Notes: a model not told the origin generated them from the sequence alone. A DNA stretch of 64,000 nucleotides from Gilliamella mensalis (GCF_900103085.1 NZ_FMWR01000014.1:62001-126000), one strand, 5' to 3'; positions 29,857-39,909 are shown, counted from the first letter of the stretch. Translations and numbers: made by a program.

Positions 29857-30477
29857 ATGTCTAAAATTAAATATGCTTTAATTATCATGCTACCGTTACT
29901 TATCACGGCTTGCCAAACAACGAAATCTCAAAACAATACATCGGTTGCGCAACAGTGGCAAGTTCATCAACAAAATCTAAAACAAATAAACGCTTTTCAA
30001 GTAAAAGGTAGTATCGCTTATATAAGTGATAAATCACGTAGTTATGGACGATTTTTGATAACTCAACAATCAACCGATAATTACCAAGTCAAATTGACCT
30101 CACCGGTTGGTACCAACATTTTAACTTTAAACGCTGAGCCTAATTATGCTCAATTGATTGATAAACATGGTGAAAGCTACCAAGATGTCAATGTTGAAAA
30201 TCTTATGAAAAAAATATCTAACGTAAATATCCCACTTAATTCTTTACACAATTGGCTAAAAGGTTTTTCAGACAATATCAATACTGATAAATTAGATAAT
30301 TCAGGACGATTAGTTTCCACCGTATTTATGCAAAATAACCATAAATGGACATTAAAAATTCCAAGTTATGCAGTTTATACCTATAAAAATCAAAAAATTG
30401 ATTTGCCAGCTACTATCGAACTTACGCATGATGACGAAGTTGTCCGCTTAAAAATTAGTAATTGGATTTTAAGATAA
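29857..30477 (+). CDS. lolB: Outer-membrane lipoprotein receptor LolB
   Basis: LolB accepts lipoproteins from LolA and inserts them in the outer membrane. The 206 residues have a lipoprotein signal peptide with lipobox LITAC (lipidated Cys19, followed by Gln, so destined for the outer membrane). The LolB fold follows, with FQVKGSIAY, KLTSPVGTNILTL and LHNWLKGF. The length matches E. coli LolB (207). It is divergent from hemA and followed after 12 bases by ispE, the conserved enteric order. Confidence 0.92.
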   Translation: MSKIKYALIIMLPLLITACQTTKSQNNTSVAQQWQVHQQNLKQINAFQVKGSIAYISDKSRSYGRFLITQQSTDNYQVKLTSPVGTNILTLNAEPNYAQLIDKHGESYQDVNVENLMKKISNVNIPLNSLHNWLKGFSDNINTDKLDNSGRLVSTVFMQNNHKWTLKIPSYAVYTYKNQKIDLPATIELTHDDEVVRLKISNWILR

Positions 30478-30489
30478 TGGATAATAGTG

Positions 30490-31329
30490 ATGAAACAGTG
30501 GTTATCTCCTGCTAAATTAAATTTATTTTTATATATTACTGGTCGTCGTGCTGACAATTATCATAATTTACAAACGTTGTTTCAATTTATCGACTATTAT
30601 GACACTGTAACCTTTAGTACGCGCAAAGATAACAATATTAACTTATTAACCGATTTTGCAAACATACCGGCTAATAAAAACTTAATTGTCATTGCCGCTG
30701 AACAACTAAAAAATTATACCAACCGCAATGACTTAGGTGTAGATATCACAATTGATAAAAAAATTCCAATGGGTGGTGGATTGGGTGGTGCATCATCCAA
30801 TGCAGCTACGGTATTAGTAGCACTTAATCAGTTATGGCAACTTAACTTATCCACTGAAACATTAATGGATATAGGACGAAACATTGGTGCCGATGTCCCT
30901 ATTTTTATTTATGGACATGCTGCTTTTGCTGAAGGAATTGGCGATCAATTTCAACCTGTAGATATACCAGAATATTGGTATCTAGTTACTTACCCTAATA
31001 TTGAAATATCTACAGTTAAAATTTTTAATGATCCTGAGCTAACTCGTAACACACCGGTCCAAAACATCACCGATTTGCTTTCATTGCCGTTTAACGAATT
31101 GCAAAATGATTGTGAAAGCATTGTTCGAAAACGCTATCCTAAAGTAGACAATATAATTACTTACCTTTCTCAATATGGTACTACTCGATTAACCGGCACC
31201 GGTGCATGTGTTTTTACACAGTGTGAATCAAAGCAGCAAGCATTAACCATTCAAAACAAACTTAAAGAACTCTCAATCCATAGTTTTGTGGCTAAATCAT
31301 TAAACTCTTCACCTTTATACGCAAATTAA
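30490..31329 (+). CDS. ispE: 4-diphosphocytidyl-2-C-methyl-D-erythritol kinase (IspE)
   Basis: GHMP kinase of the non-mevalonate isoprenoid pathway. The protein has 279 residues from the ATG at 30490 (a GTG three bases earlier is also in frame). It shows WLSPAKLNLFLYITGRRADNYH, the ATP loop PMGGGLGGASSNAA, GADVPIFIYG, and RLTGTGACVF near the end. It is cotranscribed with lolB. In E. coli prs follows; here a terminator follows instead. Confidence 0.95.
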   Translation: MKQWLSPAKLNLFLYITGRRADNYHNLQTLFQFIDYYDTVTFSTRKDNNINLLTDFANIPANKNLIVIAAEQLKNYTNRNDLGVDITIDKKIPMGGGLGGASSNAATVLVALNQLWQLNLSTETLMDIGRNIGADVPIFIYGHAAFAEGIGDQFQPVDIPEYWYLVTYPNIEISTVKIFNDPELTRNTPVQNITDLLSLPFNELQNDCESIVRKRYPKVDNIITYLSQYGTTRLTGTGACVFTQCESKQQALTIQNKLKELSIHSFVAKSLNSSPLYAN

Positions 31330-31336
31330 ACAAAAG

Positions 31337-31376
31337 ACCTTAATCTAAAAATATCATTAGATGGTTAAGGTTTTTT
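31337..31376 (+). terminator. Terminator of lolB-ispE
   Basis: ACCTTAATCTAA pairs with TTAGA-(TGG bulge)-TTAAGGT, followed by TTTTTT. It begins eight bases after the ispE stop. Confidence 0.8.
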
Positions 31377-31594
31377 ATAAATAATGCCAATGGTTAAATA
31401 TTAAATAAGCTACATTTGTGCCAAGCGCTAATCTTGCTATCACTAATAATAGTTAAGTTCAAATCAAACTAACCAACAAAATAAAAAATAGTTGTCTTTT
31501 TTTCGGTTGCAACGCTTCGTGTTTATTTAATATGCTAGCCGGATTGCTAATTCCTCAGTTATTAAATTAACTAAAATTGAGACTTTTAAAAACT

Positions 31595-32656
31595 ATGCTT
31601 ATTACTAATGTCGAAAAAATAAAACAATATTATCAAGCTTTACTGGCAAAGGATGCGCACTATATCGGGATATTTTACGCAGGCGTTAAAACAACATCGA
31701 TATTTTGTATTGCGACTTGCCGAGCAAAGAAACCAAAATTTGAAAATGTAGAATTTTTTAGCACTTTTAAAGAAGCGCTTGATGCAGGGTATCGCCCTTG
31801 TAAAATTTGTAAACCAACTGAAAACGCAAATGAAGCACCACCAGAAGTTGTTAAAGCTATTACATTAATTACACAAAATCCCAAAACAAAAATATCGGAT
31901 ACACAATTAAAAGAACATCAAATAACTCCCGAAACAGTCAGACGCTGGTTCAAAAAACACTATGGTATTACTTTCCAATCCTACCAAAGAATGTATCGAA
32001 TTAATCATGCCTTTCAAGAGCTTAAAATCGGCAAAAATGTCATTAATACCGCTTATGATACAGGATATGAATCTTTAAGTGGCTTTGGATATACCTATAA
32101 AAAAATCACCAAAAATTCCCCATTAATAAGCATTAACCAAGACATTATCCTAATTAATCGCTTAACAACGCCATTAGGACCTATGTTTATATGCTCCACT
32201 AATCAAGGGATCTGCTTATTAGAATTTGTCGACAGACGAATGTTAGAAACCGAATTCGAACAGCTGCAAAAACAGTTAAAATTGCAGATAATTTTTGGGG
32301 ATAACCAGCATATAAAACAAGCAAAAGAAGAAATTACTGAGTACTTTCAAGGAAAAAGACAACATTTTAGTGTCAATTTGTATACACCAGGAACAGATTT
32401 TCAGCAAACAGTTTGGGACAGTTTAAAGCAGATCCCTTATGGCAAACTAACTACCTATAAAGCACAAGCAGAAAACATCAATAATCCACATGCTATACGT
32501 GCAGTTGCAAACGCAAATGGGTTTAATCGAGTCGCAATTATCATACCTTGTCACAGAGTCATTGGATCAAATGGTGAATTAATGGGATATGGCGGAGGAT
32601 TAGAAAGAAAACGCTGGTTAATTGAACATGAAAAAAATCACACAAATCAAAATTAA
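31595..32656 (+). CDS. ada: Ada: methylphosphotriester/O6-methylguanine-DNA methyltransferase and regulator
   Basis: 353 residues. From the ATG at 31595 the zinc-binding cysteines fall at 38, 42, 69 and 72, exactly as in E. coli Ada, which decides the start over an in-frame TTG at 31577. The AraC-like helix-turn-helix region follows (about 90-175, with VRRWFKKHYGITFQSYQRMYR and AYDTGYESLSGF). The C-terminal methyltransferase has the active Cys in IIPCHRVIGSNG. It repairs alkylated DNA, and methylated Ada would activate its own gene. No alkB follows and I see no clear Ada box upstream. Confidence 0.95.
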   Translation: MLITNVEKIKQYYQALLAKDAHYIGIFYAGVKTTSIFCIATCRAKKPKFENVEFFSTFKEALDAGYRPCKICKPTENANEAPPEVVKAITLITQNPKTKISDTQLKEHQITPETVRRWFKKHYGITFQSYQRMYRINHAFQELKIGKNVINTAYDTGYESLSGFGYTYKKITKNSPLISINQDIILINRLTTPLGPMFICSTNQGICLLEFVDRRMLETEFEQLQKQLKLQIIFGDNQHIKQAKEEITEYFQGKRQHFSVNLYTPGTDFQQTVWDSLKQIPYGKLTTYKAQAENINNPHAIRAVANANGFNRVAIIIPCHRVIGSNGELMGYGGGLERKRWLIEHEKNHTNQN

Positions 32657-32886
32657 ATGCATTTGTAAAAATTTGTAAAAAAACATAAAGTGCTTAAAAA
32701 GAAATTTTTACAACATGGTATTATTTAACAATTAATCACTATCGTACTAATGACACGGATATACTAACTTATAAGTATTGCTAGGTTTCGGCATGAAATC
32801 ACAGTTTCTTTATTGCAACTAAAAAGTTTGCAGGTATATAATGAAAAACTAGCAACTCTTATAGAAAAGACTTAGAGAGCATTTAA

Positions 32887-33438
32887 ATGAATCAGTTACA
32901 AGAAAAACTTGCATTAATTAAAGACAGCATACTTACCATTCCCAATTACCCAAAAGATGGGGTTTTGTTTCGTGATATTACCAGTTTACTTGCTAATCCT
33001 ATTGCATTTAAAACCACTGTTGAATTACTAATTGATCATTATCGTAATAAAAAAATTGACAAAGTTGTTGGCACAGAAGCCCGAGGTTTTATTTTTGCAG
33101 CGCCAATTGCGTTAGCATTGGGTGTAGGTTTTATTCCTGTTCGTAAACCTAATAAATTACCTCGTCACGTATTTAAAGAGGAATATCAACTTGAGTACGG
33201 TACAGATACATTAGAAATTCACACAGATGCCATTAAACCGGGTGAACGGGTATTAATTATTGATGATTTACTCGCTACAGGTGGAACGATCGCTGCAACA
33301 GCTAACTTAATTCGTAAAGCTGGTGGTATTGCCGAAAATGCCGCATTTGTGATCAACTTACCGGATTTAGGAGGCAAAACAAAGTTAACAGATATGGGGA
33401 TTGATTGCTTTACTTTAGTTAATTTTGACGGCGAATAA
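32887..33438 (+). CDS. apt: Adenine phosphoribosyltransferase (Apt)
   Basis: Purine salvage enzyme that converts adenine and PRPP to AMP. The 183 residues match E. coli. The opening helix is followed by [22 protein letters not shown], then the [16 protein letters not shown] stretch and the PRPP-binding loop [13 protein letters not shown]. The upstream 230 bases are non-coding and AT-rich. A clear terminator follows, so it is a single-gene unit. In E. coli dnaX lies downstream; that link is not kept. Confidence 0.95.
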   Translation: MNQLQEKLALIKDSILTIPNYPKDGVLFRDITSLLANPIAFKTTVELLIDHYRNKKIDKVVGTEARGFIFAAPIALALGVGFIPVRKPNKLPRHVFKEEYQLEYGTDTLEIHTDAIKPGERVLIIDDLLATGGTIAATANLIRKAGGIAENAAFVINLPDLGGKTKLTDMGIDCFTLVNFDGE

Positions 33439-33449
33439 TGATTATCATT

Positions 33450-33474
33450 AAAGGCACGCTTGGTGCCTTTTTTT
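33450..33474 (+). terminator. Terminator of apt
   Basis: AAAGGCAC (33450-33457) pairs with GTGCCTTT (33463-33470) around GCTTG, and the T-run continues to 33474. Confidence 0.9.
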
Positions 33475-33659
33475 CATTTTAAGTACCTTTAATTTCTTTT
33501 CCTTTCTATAATAAAATCATTAAGTTATTCTTATTTCATACAAAATATATATACGCTTCACTTCACCTAAATTCAGATGCCCCAATTAAAATAAGAAATC
33601 AATAAAAAACCAACTAAAAACGAATAAAAACACACTTTACATCTTGATAAAGCCTTAAA

Positions 33660-33698
33660 TGTGAATTATTATTCATTAATAAAGCATAATTATTTAAA
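33660..33698 (+). promoter_or_regulatory. ARG box (ArgR operator) with degenerate second box
   Basis: TGAATTATTATTCA (33662-33675) is a perfect match to the ArgR half-site pattern TGAAT-w4-ATTCA. Three bases beyond the 18-bp box a second, weaker copy (7 of 10 specific positions) occupies 33681-33698. The 3-bp spacing is that of enteric ArgR operators. The pair ends ten bases before the DDAH-type start codon, so ArgR should repress this operon or set its level by arginine. Confidence 0.65.
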
Positions 33699-33708
33699 AG
33701 GAAATAAA

Positions 33709-34479
33709 ATGAAAAAATTTAACCACATTATTGCAAGAATGCCCGCTAAATCACTAATTAATGGTTTAACATCAGCCTCTTTAGGCAAACCAGATTATCA
33801 AAAAGCCTTAGATCAGCACAACAATTACATCCGAGCATTACAACTGTGCGATGTTGATATCACAATTTTACCCGCCGATGAACGCTTTCCAGATTCGGTA
33901 TTTGTTGAAGATGCAGTCCTTTGTACGCCATATTGCGCCATTATTACAAGACCTGGAGCCGAAAGCCGCAGGGAAGAAACTGAAATTATTGCTGACACCA
34001 TCGAAAGATTTTATCCAAATAAAGTGGAAAGAATTAACGCACCCGGTACAGTTGAAGCGGGCGATATAATGATGGTTGAAAACCACTACTACATTGGCTT
34101 ATCGGTTCGAACCAACCAAGCTGGTGCTAACCAAATGATAGCTATTTTAGAAAAGTACGGATTAACTGGCTCAGTAGTTAAGCTCGAAAAAGTGTTACAT
34201 CTAAAAACGGGTCTTGCTTATTTAGAGAATAACAACTTATTAGCAACAGGCGAATTTATCACTAAACCCGAATTCCAACACCTTAATATTATTGAAATCC
34301 CTGAGCAAGAAAGTTATGCGGCTAACTGCATATGGGTTAACGACCGCGTTATTATGCCTGCAGGCTACCCAATCACAAAAGGTAAAATTGCAAAGCTTGG
34401 TTACCAAGTTATCGAAGTGGATACCTCTGAATATCGAAAAATAGATGGTGGCGTAAGTTGCATGTCATTACGATTTTAA
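33709..34479 (+). CDS. Dimethylarginine dimethylaminohydrolase (DDAH)-type pentein hydrolase
   Basis: 256 residues of the guanidino-group-modifying (pentein) fold. Glu116 (PGTVEAGD), His164 (KVLHLKTG) and Cys251 (GGVSCMSLRF) fall exactly two positions after the Glu114/His162/Cys249 triad I recall for Pseudomonas aeruginosa DDAH. The early VFVEDAVL supplies the substrate-binding acidic pair. The expected reaction is hydrolysis of N-methylated arginine to citrulline and methylamine; plain arginine as substrate is possible. The start follows AAAGGAA. It is cotranscribed with the permease 49 bases downstream and has ArgR boxes upstream. Confidence 0.88.
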   Translation: MKKFNHIIARMPAKSLINGLTSASLGKPDYQKALDQHNNYIRALQLCDVDITILPADERFPDSVFVEDAVLCTPYCAIITRPGAESRREETEIIADTIERFYPNKVERINAPGTVEAGDIMMVENHYYIGLSVRTNQAGANQMIAILEKYGLTGSVVKLEKVLHLKTGLAYLENNNLLATGEFITKPEFQHLNIIEIPEQESYAANCIWVNDRVIMPAGYPITKGKIAKLGYQVIEVDTSEYRKIDGGVSCMSLRF

Positions 34480-34528
34480 AATGATTGAATGAAAACCTAC
34501 TAATACTCAACTTAACAATAAGCGAACT

Positions 34529-35929
34529 ATGAATACACCAATACAAAAAAAGCTAGGCATACTTCCCCTTACTCTATTAGTTGTTGGCAGTATTGTAGGA
34601 AGTGGAATTTTTAGCCTACCGCAAAATATGGCCGAAGGGTCAGGGACTGCAGGGATTTTAATTGCATGGACAATAACCCTTTTAGGCATGTTCATGCTAA
34701 CACGGGTATTTCAATATTTATCGATCCGATTTTACAAAATCAATGATGGATTATACGGCTATGTACGAGAAGGATTTGGCGATTATATCGGCTTTAATGC
34801 AGCATGGGGATACTGGATATCGGCATGGATGTCGTGTACTAGCTACTTAGTTATTTTATTTAGCGCATTAGGATCTTTTGATAGCTTAAACTTCTTTGGT
34901 CATGGCACCACATTACCGGCAGTTATTGCGGCTATTTTATTGTTATGGATAGTACATTATTTTGTATTAAAAGGAATATATCGCGCCTTTTTATTAAATT
35001 GTTTAGTTACATTAGCTAAAATTGTGCCTATTGGTTTATTTATTGTTTGTGTTAGCCTCGCCTTTAAAATCTCGACATTTAAGATCGACTTTTGGGGAAC
35101 ACCGCAATTAGGATCAATTATTGATCAAGTTGAAAACACCATGCTTTATACCGTTTGGGTCTATTTAGGAATTGAAAGCGCAACGGTTTATGCCAAAAGA
35201 GCCAAAAATATTATCAGTATTAGTCGCGCAACCTTTTTTGGCTTTGCCATTACCAGTTTATTACTTATTTGTGTATCTGTGTTATCGCTTGGCATTGTGC
35301 CACAGCAAGAACTGGCACAAATGAAAAACCCATCAATGGCCTTAGTCATTGAACGTGTCATTGGTAGTTGGGGGGCGACCTTGATCAACATCGGCTTAAT
35401 CGTATCGGTCAGTGGAGGATTATTATCGTGGCTAATGCTAGCTGCCGAAATGCTATTTTTAAGCGGTCAAGGCAAACAGCACACGGTGCCAAGTTGCTTT
35501 GGTAAACTCAACAAAGCGGGTACACCTTCCAACGCATTATGGTTAACAACAAGCTTAATAACGGTATTAATTATCCTTGCTCATTTCAATCAATCGGGCT
35601 ACAACACCTTAATCCAGTTATCAACATCAATGGTGCTGATCCCCTACTTGCTTTCGGCACTTTTTGTTTTCAAATTGGCTATTCAACAAGGCAAAGCCTA
35701 TTTAATTATGATTGGCGCTTTAGGATCGATTTATGGAGTATGGTTGATTTATGCTGGTGGTACAACTTATTTATTACTTTCCATGATACTCTATAGTGTA
35801 GGACTATGTTTTTATCTCTATGCCAGAAAGGAACGATCTTTACCAGCATTTAGTTACTTACACGACAAAGTGTATGCTATTGCAATTATCCTATTAGCTG
35901 TCATCGCTATTTTATACTTCTTGATCTGA
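34529..35929 (+). CDS. APC-family basic amino acid antiporter (ArcD/YdgI-like)
   Basis: 466-residue transporter with about twelve to thirteen helices. It starts LGILPLTLLVVGSIVGSGIFSLPQNMA, the APA-family signature of basic amino acid/polyamine antiporters, and has YTVWVYLGIESATVYAKRAKN in the central region. It is similar to arginine-ornithine antiporters. Beside a DDAH-type hydrolase it may exchange methylarginine or arginine for citrulline or ornithine. The ribosome site is weak, so coupling to the upstream gene is likely. Ends before a long hairpin. Confidence 0.87.
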   Translation: MNTPIQKKLGILPLTLLVVGSIVGSGIFSLPQNMAEGSGTAGILIAWTITLLGMFMLTRVFQYLSIRFYKINDGLYGYVREGFGDYIGFNAAWGYWISAWMSCTSYLVILFSALGSFDSLNFFGHGTTLPAVIAAILLLWIVHYFVLKGIYRAFLLNCLVTLAKIVPIGLFIVCVSLAFKISTFKIDFWGTPQLGSIIDQVENTMLYTVWVYLGIESATVYAKRAKNIISISRATFFGFAITSLLLICVSVLSLGIVPQQELAQMKNPSMALVIERVIGSWGATLINIGLIVSVSGGLLSWLMLAAEMLFLSGQGKQHTVPSCFGKLNKAGTPSNALWLTTSLITVLIILAHFNQSGYNTLIQLSTSMVLIPYLLSALFVFKLAIQQGKAYLIMIGALGSIYGVWLIYAGGTTYLLLSMILYSVGLCFYLYARKERSLPAFSYLHDKVYAIAIILLAVIAILYFLI

Positions 35930-35941
35930 TCATATTTAGTC

Positions 35942-35970
35942 GAGGCTTTTTGACAATCTCAAAAAGCCTC
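35942..35970 (+). terminator. Hairpin after the DDAH-permease operon
   Basis: Perfect ten-base arms GAGGCTTTTT (35942-35951) and AAAAAGCCTC (35961-35970) with a nine-base loop. CATAT/ATATG can extend the base. No T-tract follows, so termination may need Rho or the element may protect the mRNA 3' end. Confidence 0.55.
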
Positions 35971-36156
35971 ATATGAGCAAAAAATACGAATATATAAAAG
36001 GAATACAAGCGACTTAAATAATAAATTATATTTGTATATAACATTAATTTTATGCTTTAACTTTTGAGGATGAAAATTTCTTTTATCAAGATTTATTACT
36101 TACTATTAAATAACTTATATTCACTATGAAATTAAAAATAAGTAAGCATCTAAGCG

Positions 36157-36903
36157 TTATTTTCGAAACAGATAAAAATCAGCTAACAACCGTCTAAACT
36201 CTTGTGAATAACGTCCATCATCATCTCGCATACACAATTCCTGCGAATTAATCTTATTAGACTGAATTAATGAAAAAGCCATCAACGACAACGAAAAGTC
36301 TTTATCTGCACTATATCTAATATTCATCAATTCGTGTAAATATAACTGATTAGATTCACATAATAACCTAAACTGATTGGATAAATGATAAGGCAAAACT
36401 AAACAAAATTGACCTGCCGGGTTTAATAAACGCTTAACCGTGTCAATAAGCTGTTGAAAGTTTAAACTTTCGGTATAGCGTGCTAATTGCCTTTGCGGAT
36501 TACGACAATCAACAGCGGATTCAAAATAAGGGGGATTGGTCACAATCAAATCATAGCCCACGGCATGACTTGGCTCAAATTGATTAATATCGATATTAAT
36601 CGCATTAACCGAGGTAAACCCAGCTTGTTGGCTATTTTGCTGACATTGTGCCACCGCCTGCACATCAATATCAATCGCATCAATTTGACAGTGATTATGC
36701 TCTAATCGCTGAGCTAACATCAACGCAATTACGCCACAACCGCAGCCAATATCCAGTATTTTTTGCGGAGCAGAACGAATGGGCGCCCATGCGCCTAACA
36801 AACAACTATCAGTTGTTACCTTCATTGGACTTTTGTCGTGCCCAACAAAAAAACGTTTAAAGGTAAAGCCACCTTTTTTTAATGGTAATGGATTATTGTG
36901 CAT
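36157..36903 (-). CDS. trmN6: tRNA1(Val) A37 N6-methyltransferase TrmN6 (YfiC)
   Basis: 248 residues (E. coli 245). It is an SAM-dependent adenine-N6 methyltransferase with [18 protein letters not shown] (SAM loop) and the catalytic [12 protein letters not shown] motif. The N-terminal [27 protein letters not shown] is typical of the YfiC group. The start ATG 36903 lies inside the end of nfi (11-base overlap). The frame is open further upstream, but only within nfi. The pairing with nfi suggests one transcript. Confidence 0.92.
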   Translation of the reverse strand: MHNNPLPLKKGGFTFKRFFVGHDKSPMKVTTDSCLLGAWAPIRSAPQKILDIGCGCGVIALMLAQRLEHNHCQIDAIDIDVQAVAQCQQNSQQAGFTSVNAINIDINQFEPSHAVGYDLIVTNPPYFESAVDCRNPQRQLARYTESLNFQQLIDTVKRLLNPAGQFCLVLPYHLSNQFRLLCESNQLYLHELMNIRYSADKDFSLSLMAFSLIQSNKINSQELCMRDDDGRYSQEFRRLLADFYLFRK

Positions 36904-37564
36904 GTTTAAACTTCTTAAACAAAGGTTTATTTGACGCAATCGCATCAGCCCAGCGCGTTGGTTCAGGCAAGCGATAGCCACGCAAGCATAAATTAACCCA
37001 TTTTAAAGCGCTATCTTGACTCACTCGGTGACCGGCCGAAATAAATAAAGGATTGCAATTATTTTTACTGCATAGCACCCAACCAATCTGCTCTTGCTTA
37101 TCTTGCAAAGGTGTGACACTACCCGCTTGTTTTGGTAATGATTCATACTGACCACACAACTTTTTTTTAGCCACTCCAATCGTTGGCATATCTAGCAACA
37201 AACCTAAATGACTAGCAATACCTAAACGTCGAGGGTGAGCAACACCTTGCCCATCAACGAACAATAAATCGGGTTTCTGAGTTACCTGCTGCCATGCCTC
37301 GATCAATGCGGGATACTCACGAAAAGATAAATAACCGGGAATATAAGGAAACTGCGTTTTTATTCGAGCAATATGGTATTCAACAACTTTAAAATCAGGA
37401 TAAGTAAGAACAACAATTGCAGCTCTAGTCACATGACCATCATCCTCAAAGCCTACATCGGTTCCACCAATAAATTTAACCGACTGACAAAACGCATCGG
37501 TTAATATAACTTGTTTTGCTAACGTCTGTTGTGTTTGCCTTAATTGTTCTAAATTAATAGACAT
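36893..37564 (-). CDS. nfi: Endonuclease V (Nfi)
   Basis: Endonuclease V cleaves DNA one base beyond deoxyinosine. The 223 residues equal E. coli Nfi. Catalytic residues are visible in [11 protein letters not shown] (Asp), PGYLSFRE (Glu), [20 protein letters not shown] (Asp) and [10 protein letters not shown] (His). ATG 37564 is chosen; ten in-frame codons upstream lack support. It is divergent from yigZ 54 bases away and overlaps trmN6 at its 3' end. Confidence 0.95.
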   Translation of the reverse strand: MSINLEQLRQTQQTLAKQVILTDAFCQSVKFIGGTDVGFEDDGHVTRAAIVVLTYPDFKVVEYHIARIKTQFPYIPGYLSFREYPALIEAWQQVTQKPDLLFVDGQGVAHPRRLGIASHLGLLLDMPTIGVAKKKLCGQYESLPKQAGSVTPLQDKQEQIGWVLCSKNNCNPLFISAGHRVSQDSALKWVNLCLRGYRLPEPTRWADAIASNKPLFKKFKHAQ

Positions 37565-37618
37565 TTTGATTCTGTTCAGTATTATTATCCACAATAAATT
37601 GATTTTACCAGAATTAGC

Positions 37619-38200
37619 ATGCCATATACATTAGCAAATCCCGTTGAACTAACAGAAGAAATAAAAAAAAGCCGCTTTATTGTCAATGCTGCGCCAGTTA
37701 CAACAGCCGAACAAGCCACCGACTTTATTAACCAAATCAGTGATCCCAACGCTACTCACAACTGCTGGGCATGGAAGATTGGACAACAATATCGATTTAA
37801 CGACGATGGCGAGCCTACCAGCACTGCCGGTCGCCCTATCCTTTCCGCCATTGAAGGGCAAAATTGCGATCAAGTGGTTGTGGTGGTAACTCGCTACTTT
37901 GGTGGCATAAAACTGGGTACTGGCGGGTTAATTCGTGCTTATGGTGGTTCGGCTAGCCACTGCTTACAACAAGCTGAGCTGATTGAACTTATTGCCCGTA
38001 TTCCTCTGCATTTTCACTGCTATTATAGTGAATGGCCAATTATTGAAAATCGTCTAAAGGAGCTTGATGCCATTATTGAAAATCAAGAGTTTGATGCTGA
38101 AGGTGTCAAAGTCACAACAGGCATAACACAAGATAAATCGCAATTACTGCAAAAAAATATCAGCGACATCACCCGTGGACGTGTTATGATCAAGTTATAA
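37619..38200 (+). CDS. yigZ: IMPACT-family protein YigZ
   Basis: 193 residues with the UPF0029/IMPACT signature [17 protein letters not shown] and [20 protein letters not shown], followed by the ferredoxin-like C-terminal domain. The family is conserved from bacteria to the eukaryotic translation regulator IMPACT. In bacteria the role is not settled, and a link to ribosomes or RNA has been suggested. In E. coli it lies beside pepQ and trkH; here it stands alone and divergent from nfi. Confidence 0.92.
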   Translation: MPYTLANPVELTEEIKKSRFIVNAAPVTTAEQATDFINQISDPNATHNCWAWKIGQQYRFNDDGEPTSTAGRPILSAIEGQNCDQVVVVVTRYFGGIKLGTGGLIRAYGGSASHCLQQAELIELIARIPLHFHCYYSEWPIIENRLKELDAIIENQEFDAEGVKVTTGITQDKSQLLQKNISDITRGRVMIKL

Positions 38201-38514
38201 ATAAAGAAAAAATCGGTAAAAATTATAGTGATGTGGAAACATCTGTAATTAAATATTTAAAGGATAATCAAATCAGATAAATAGCTTTTATCAAAACGCT
38301 CACTTAACCACAGTTTTTCATTGCATTGTTATTCAAGAGAATCTCCATAAGCTAAAGCTTCGCCTTTAGCAACAAAAGTTATAAGCATTTTATGACAACT
38401 AGCTAGGTATTTTTTTAAATACTCAAGATTACAAAATTATTAATATTGTTAATAGAACACAGTTTTGTTGTCATCATGACCAACAATAATTTAATAATTA
38501 TCAACACAAAAGCT
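38201..38514. other. Non-coding stretch downstream of yigZ
   Basis: 314 bases without a credible ORF. A hairpin of seven-base arms, GCTAAAG (38351-38357) and CTTTAGC (38364-38370), has no T-tract. Nothing else is recognised. Confidence 0.4.
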
Positions 38515-38733
38515 TCAAATATGAATAAACACCGCACTAAAAAGGTAAATAAATACAGTGAAAAAACAAAAAATATAACAAACTGCTGGCACTATTACAA
38601 ATAAGAAGCCAATTAATTTTAAAAATCCATTTTCACATGTAAATAGCATAATTATACCAAATATAAAAATAGTGAGATACATCCACCATAAAAGGATTAA
38701 TGATGCTCTCATAGCGTTCAATAATGGAATCAT
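38515..38733 (-). CDS. Small two-helix membrane protein, unknown
   Basis: 72 codons from the ATG at 38733, preceded six bases earlier by AAAGGA. The product has two long hydrophobic segments (about 8-32 and 38-68) and almost no charged loop. No family is recognised. A good ribosome site and consistent membrane topology favour a real small gene, but codon statistics in AT-rich DNA can produce such ORFs by chance. Confidence 0.45.
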   Translation of the reverse strand: MIPLLNAMRASLILLWWMYLTIFIFGIIMLFTCENGFLKLIGFLFVIVPAVCYIFCFFTVFIYLFSAVFIHI

Positions 38734-39241
38734 AAAATATCCTTTCAAACCGTAAAATTCTATGAATTATATCAACTAGTAGAAAATTATTAACATTAAT
38801 TTTAACTACCACATTGATTATTTGGCGTGCTTAACAATTTACTGCTAATATTTAAAGTTTTAGCATATGTTCGTTTTTTACAACTAAATTTTTTAATATA
38901 TTCAAATATATAATTTATTTTTTTATTATTATTTAATGATATCACCCTTACCACATCTTCATTTTGAGGTTGGTGATAATAGTTTGTAAGAACAGAATAC
39001 TACCATTTTTCATCGTAGTAGAAATAGTAACGGTTATTAATAACACATTTAGTAATGTTAAGAATACTAGTTAAATTGTTAGCTAAGCTTTATTTAGAAG
39101 AATAAATATCAATCCTGGATTATTTTATAATTAATGATTTTAATTTGAAAATATGACTAAGATATACCTGTTATGGCATAAATCATTTTAAGCAATGATT
39201 AACTAAGGATATAGCAATGAATAAAAAGAGATAATCTAGAA
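38734..39241. other. Non-coding stretch before tRNA-Ile2
   Basis: About 500 AT-rich bases. A small hairpin TACTAC/GTAGTA lies at about 38998-39020. I find no gene, transposase remnant or RNA motif I can name. Confidence 0.4.
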
Positions 39242-39318
39242 TGGTGGCCCCTACTGGACTTGAACCAGTGACCAATCGATTATGAGTCGACTGCTCTGAC
39301 CAACTGAGCTAAGGGGCC
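39242..39318 (-). tRNA. tRNA-Ile2, anticodon CAT (lysidine type)
   Basis: 77 nt with encoded CCA. The acceptor GGCCCCT pairs with AGGGGCC and the anticodon loop is CTCATAA. Although the anticodon looks like Met, the body closely matches E. coli ileX/ileY (GGCCCCTTAGCTCAGT, GGTTCAAGTCCAG). It is therefore the minor isoleucine tRNA whose C34 is changed to lysidine by TilS to read AUA, a useful tRNA in an AT-rich genome. Confidence 0.93.
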
Positions 39319-39534
39319 ATTTGGGTGTGCTACTGAGTTAGTAGGGTTATGATTATAATAGAGTTGAATCAAATTTGCTATAGTTAATTAATAAAATAGG
39401 TCGGTTTGATTATTTATTAAACTGTAATTTATTGGATTTTATGCGAGTTTAATTACTGATATTTTTTGTTTAATTAAACTGATACAATAATTTGGTTTAT
39501 TACTGTTAGTTATTTTATTGGTTGAGGAAATGTT

Positions 39535-39894
39535 ATGTCTATCAGAAAATTATTATTTATTGGTGTTGCGATGTTTGCAACCTTGCTTTTAGGTGCTTGT
39601 AGTGGTTCTAAATATCAACCTACTTCTGCTGGTAGTCAAGTTCAGTTTATTGATACTAAACCTGCGGCTTCTTGTCAGTTATTGGGTAAAGCGGAAGGAC
39701 GTCGTAGTAGTTTCTTTTCTGGCCTTAAAACTCATAGCGAGCTAATTCGCGATGCAGCTTCTGAGCTGATGAATAAGGCTGCTGCAATGGGGGGGAATGT
39801 GATTTATAACGCACAAGATACTTCTATGCAATATATTTCGGATATTGCGCCAACAGATGCGGTTATGGTTGGTGATGTTTATAGTTGTAAATAA
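39535..39894 (+). CDS. DUF4156 lipoprotein (YjeI-like)
   Basis: 119 residues with a lipoprotein signal peptide and lipobox LLGAC (Cys22, then Ser). The mature part has ASCQLLGKAEGRRSSFFSG, a helix (RDAASELMNKAAAMGGNVIY) and DAVMVGDVYSC, matching the YjeI/DUF4156 family. The function is unknown. A Cys pair (about 47 and 118) could form a disulfide in the periplasm. GGTTGAGGAAATG supplies a good ribosome site, and a terminator follows. Confidence 0.88.
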   Translation: MSIRKLLFIGVAMFATLLLGACSGSKYQPTSAGSQVQFIDTKPAASCQLLGKAEGRRSSFFSGLKTHSELIRDAASELMNKAAAMGGNVIYNAQDTSMQYISDIAPTDAVMVGDVYSCK

Positions 39895-39909
39895 GGCTAG
39901 TCAAATAAG

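Noticed and set aside
31377-31594. Ada box or second promoter element upstream of ada
   Set aside because: No AAAGCGCA-like element at the right distance could be found by eye.
38103-38115. GTGTCAAAGTCAC as a third matS site
   Set aside because: Only 11 of 13 positions match and one arm is broken. It lies in yigZ coding sequence; not distinguishable from chance.
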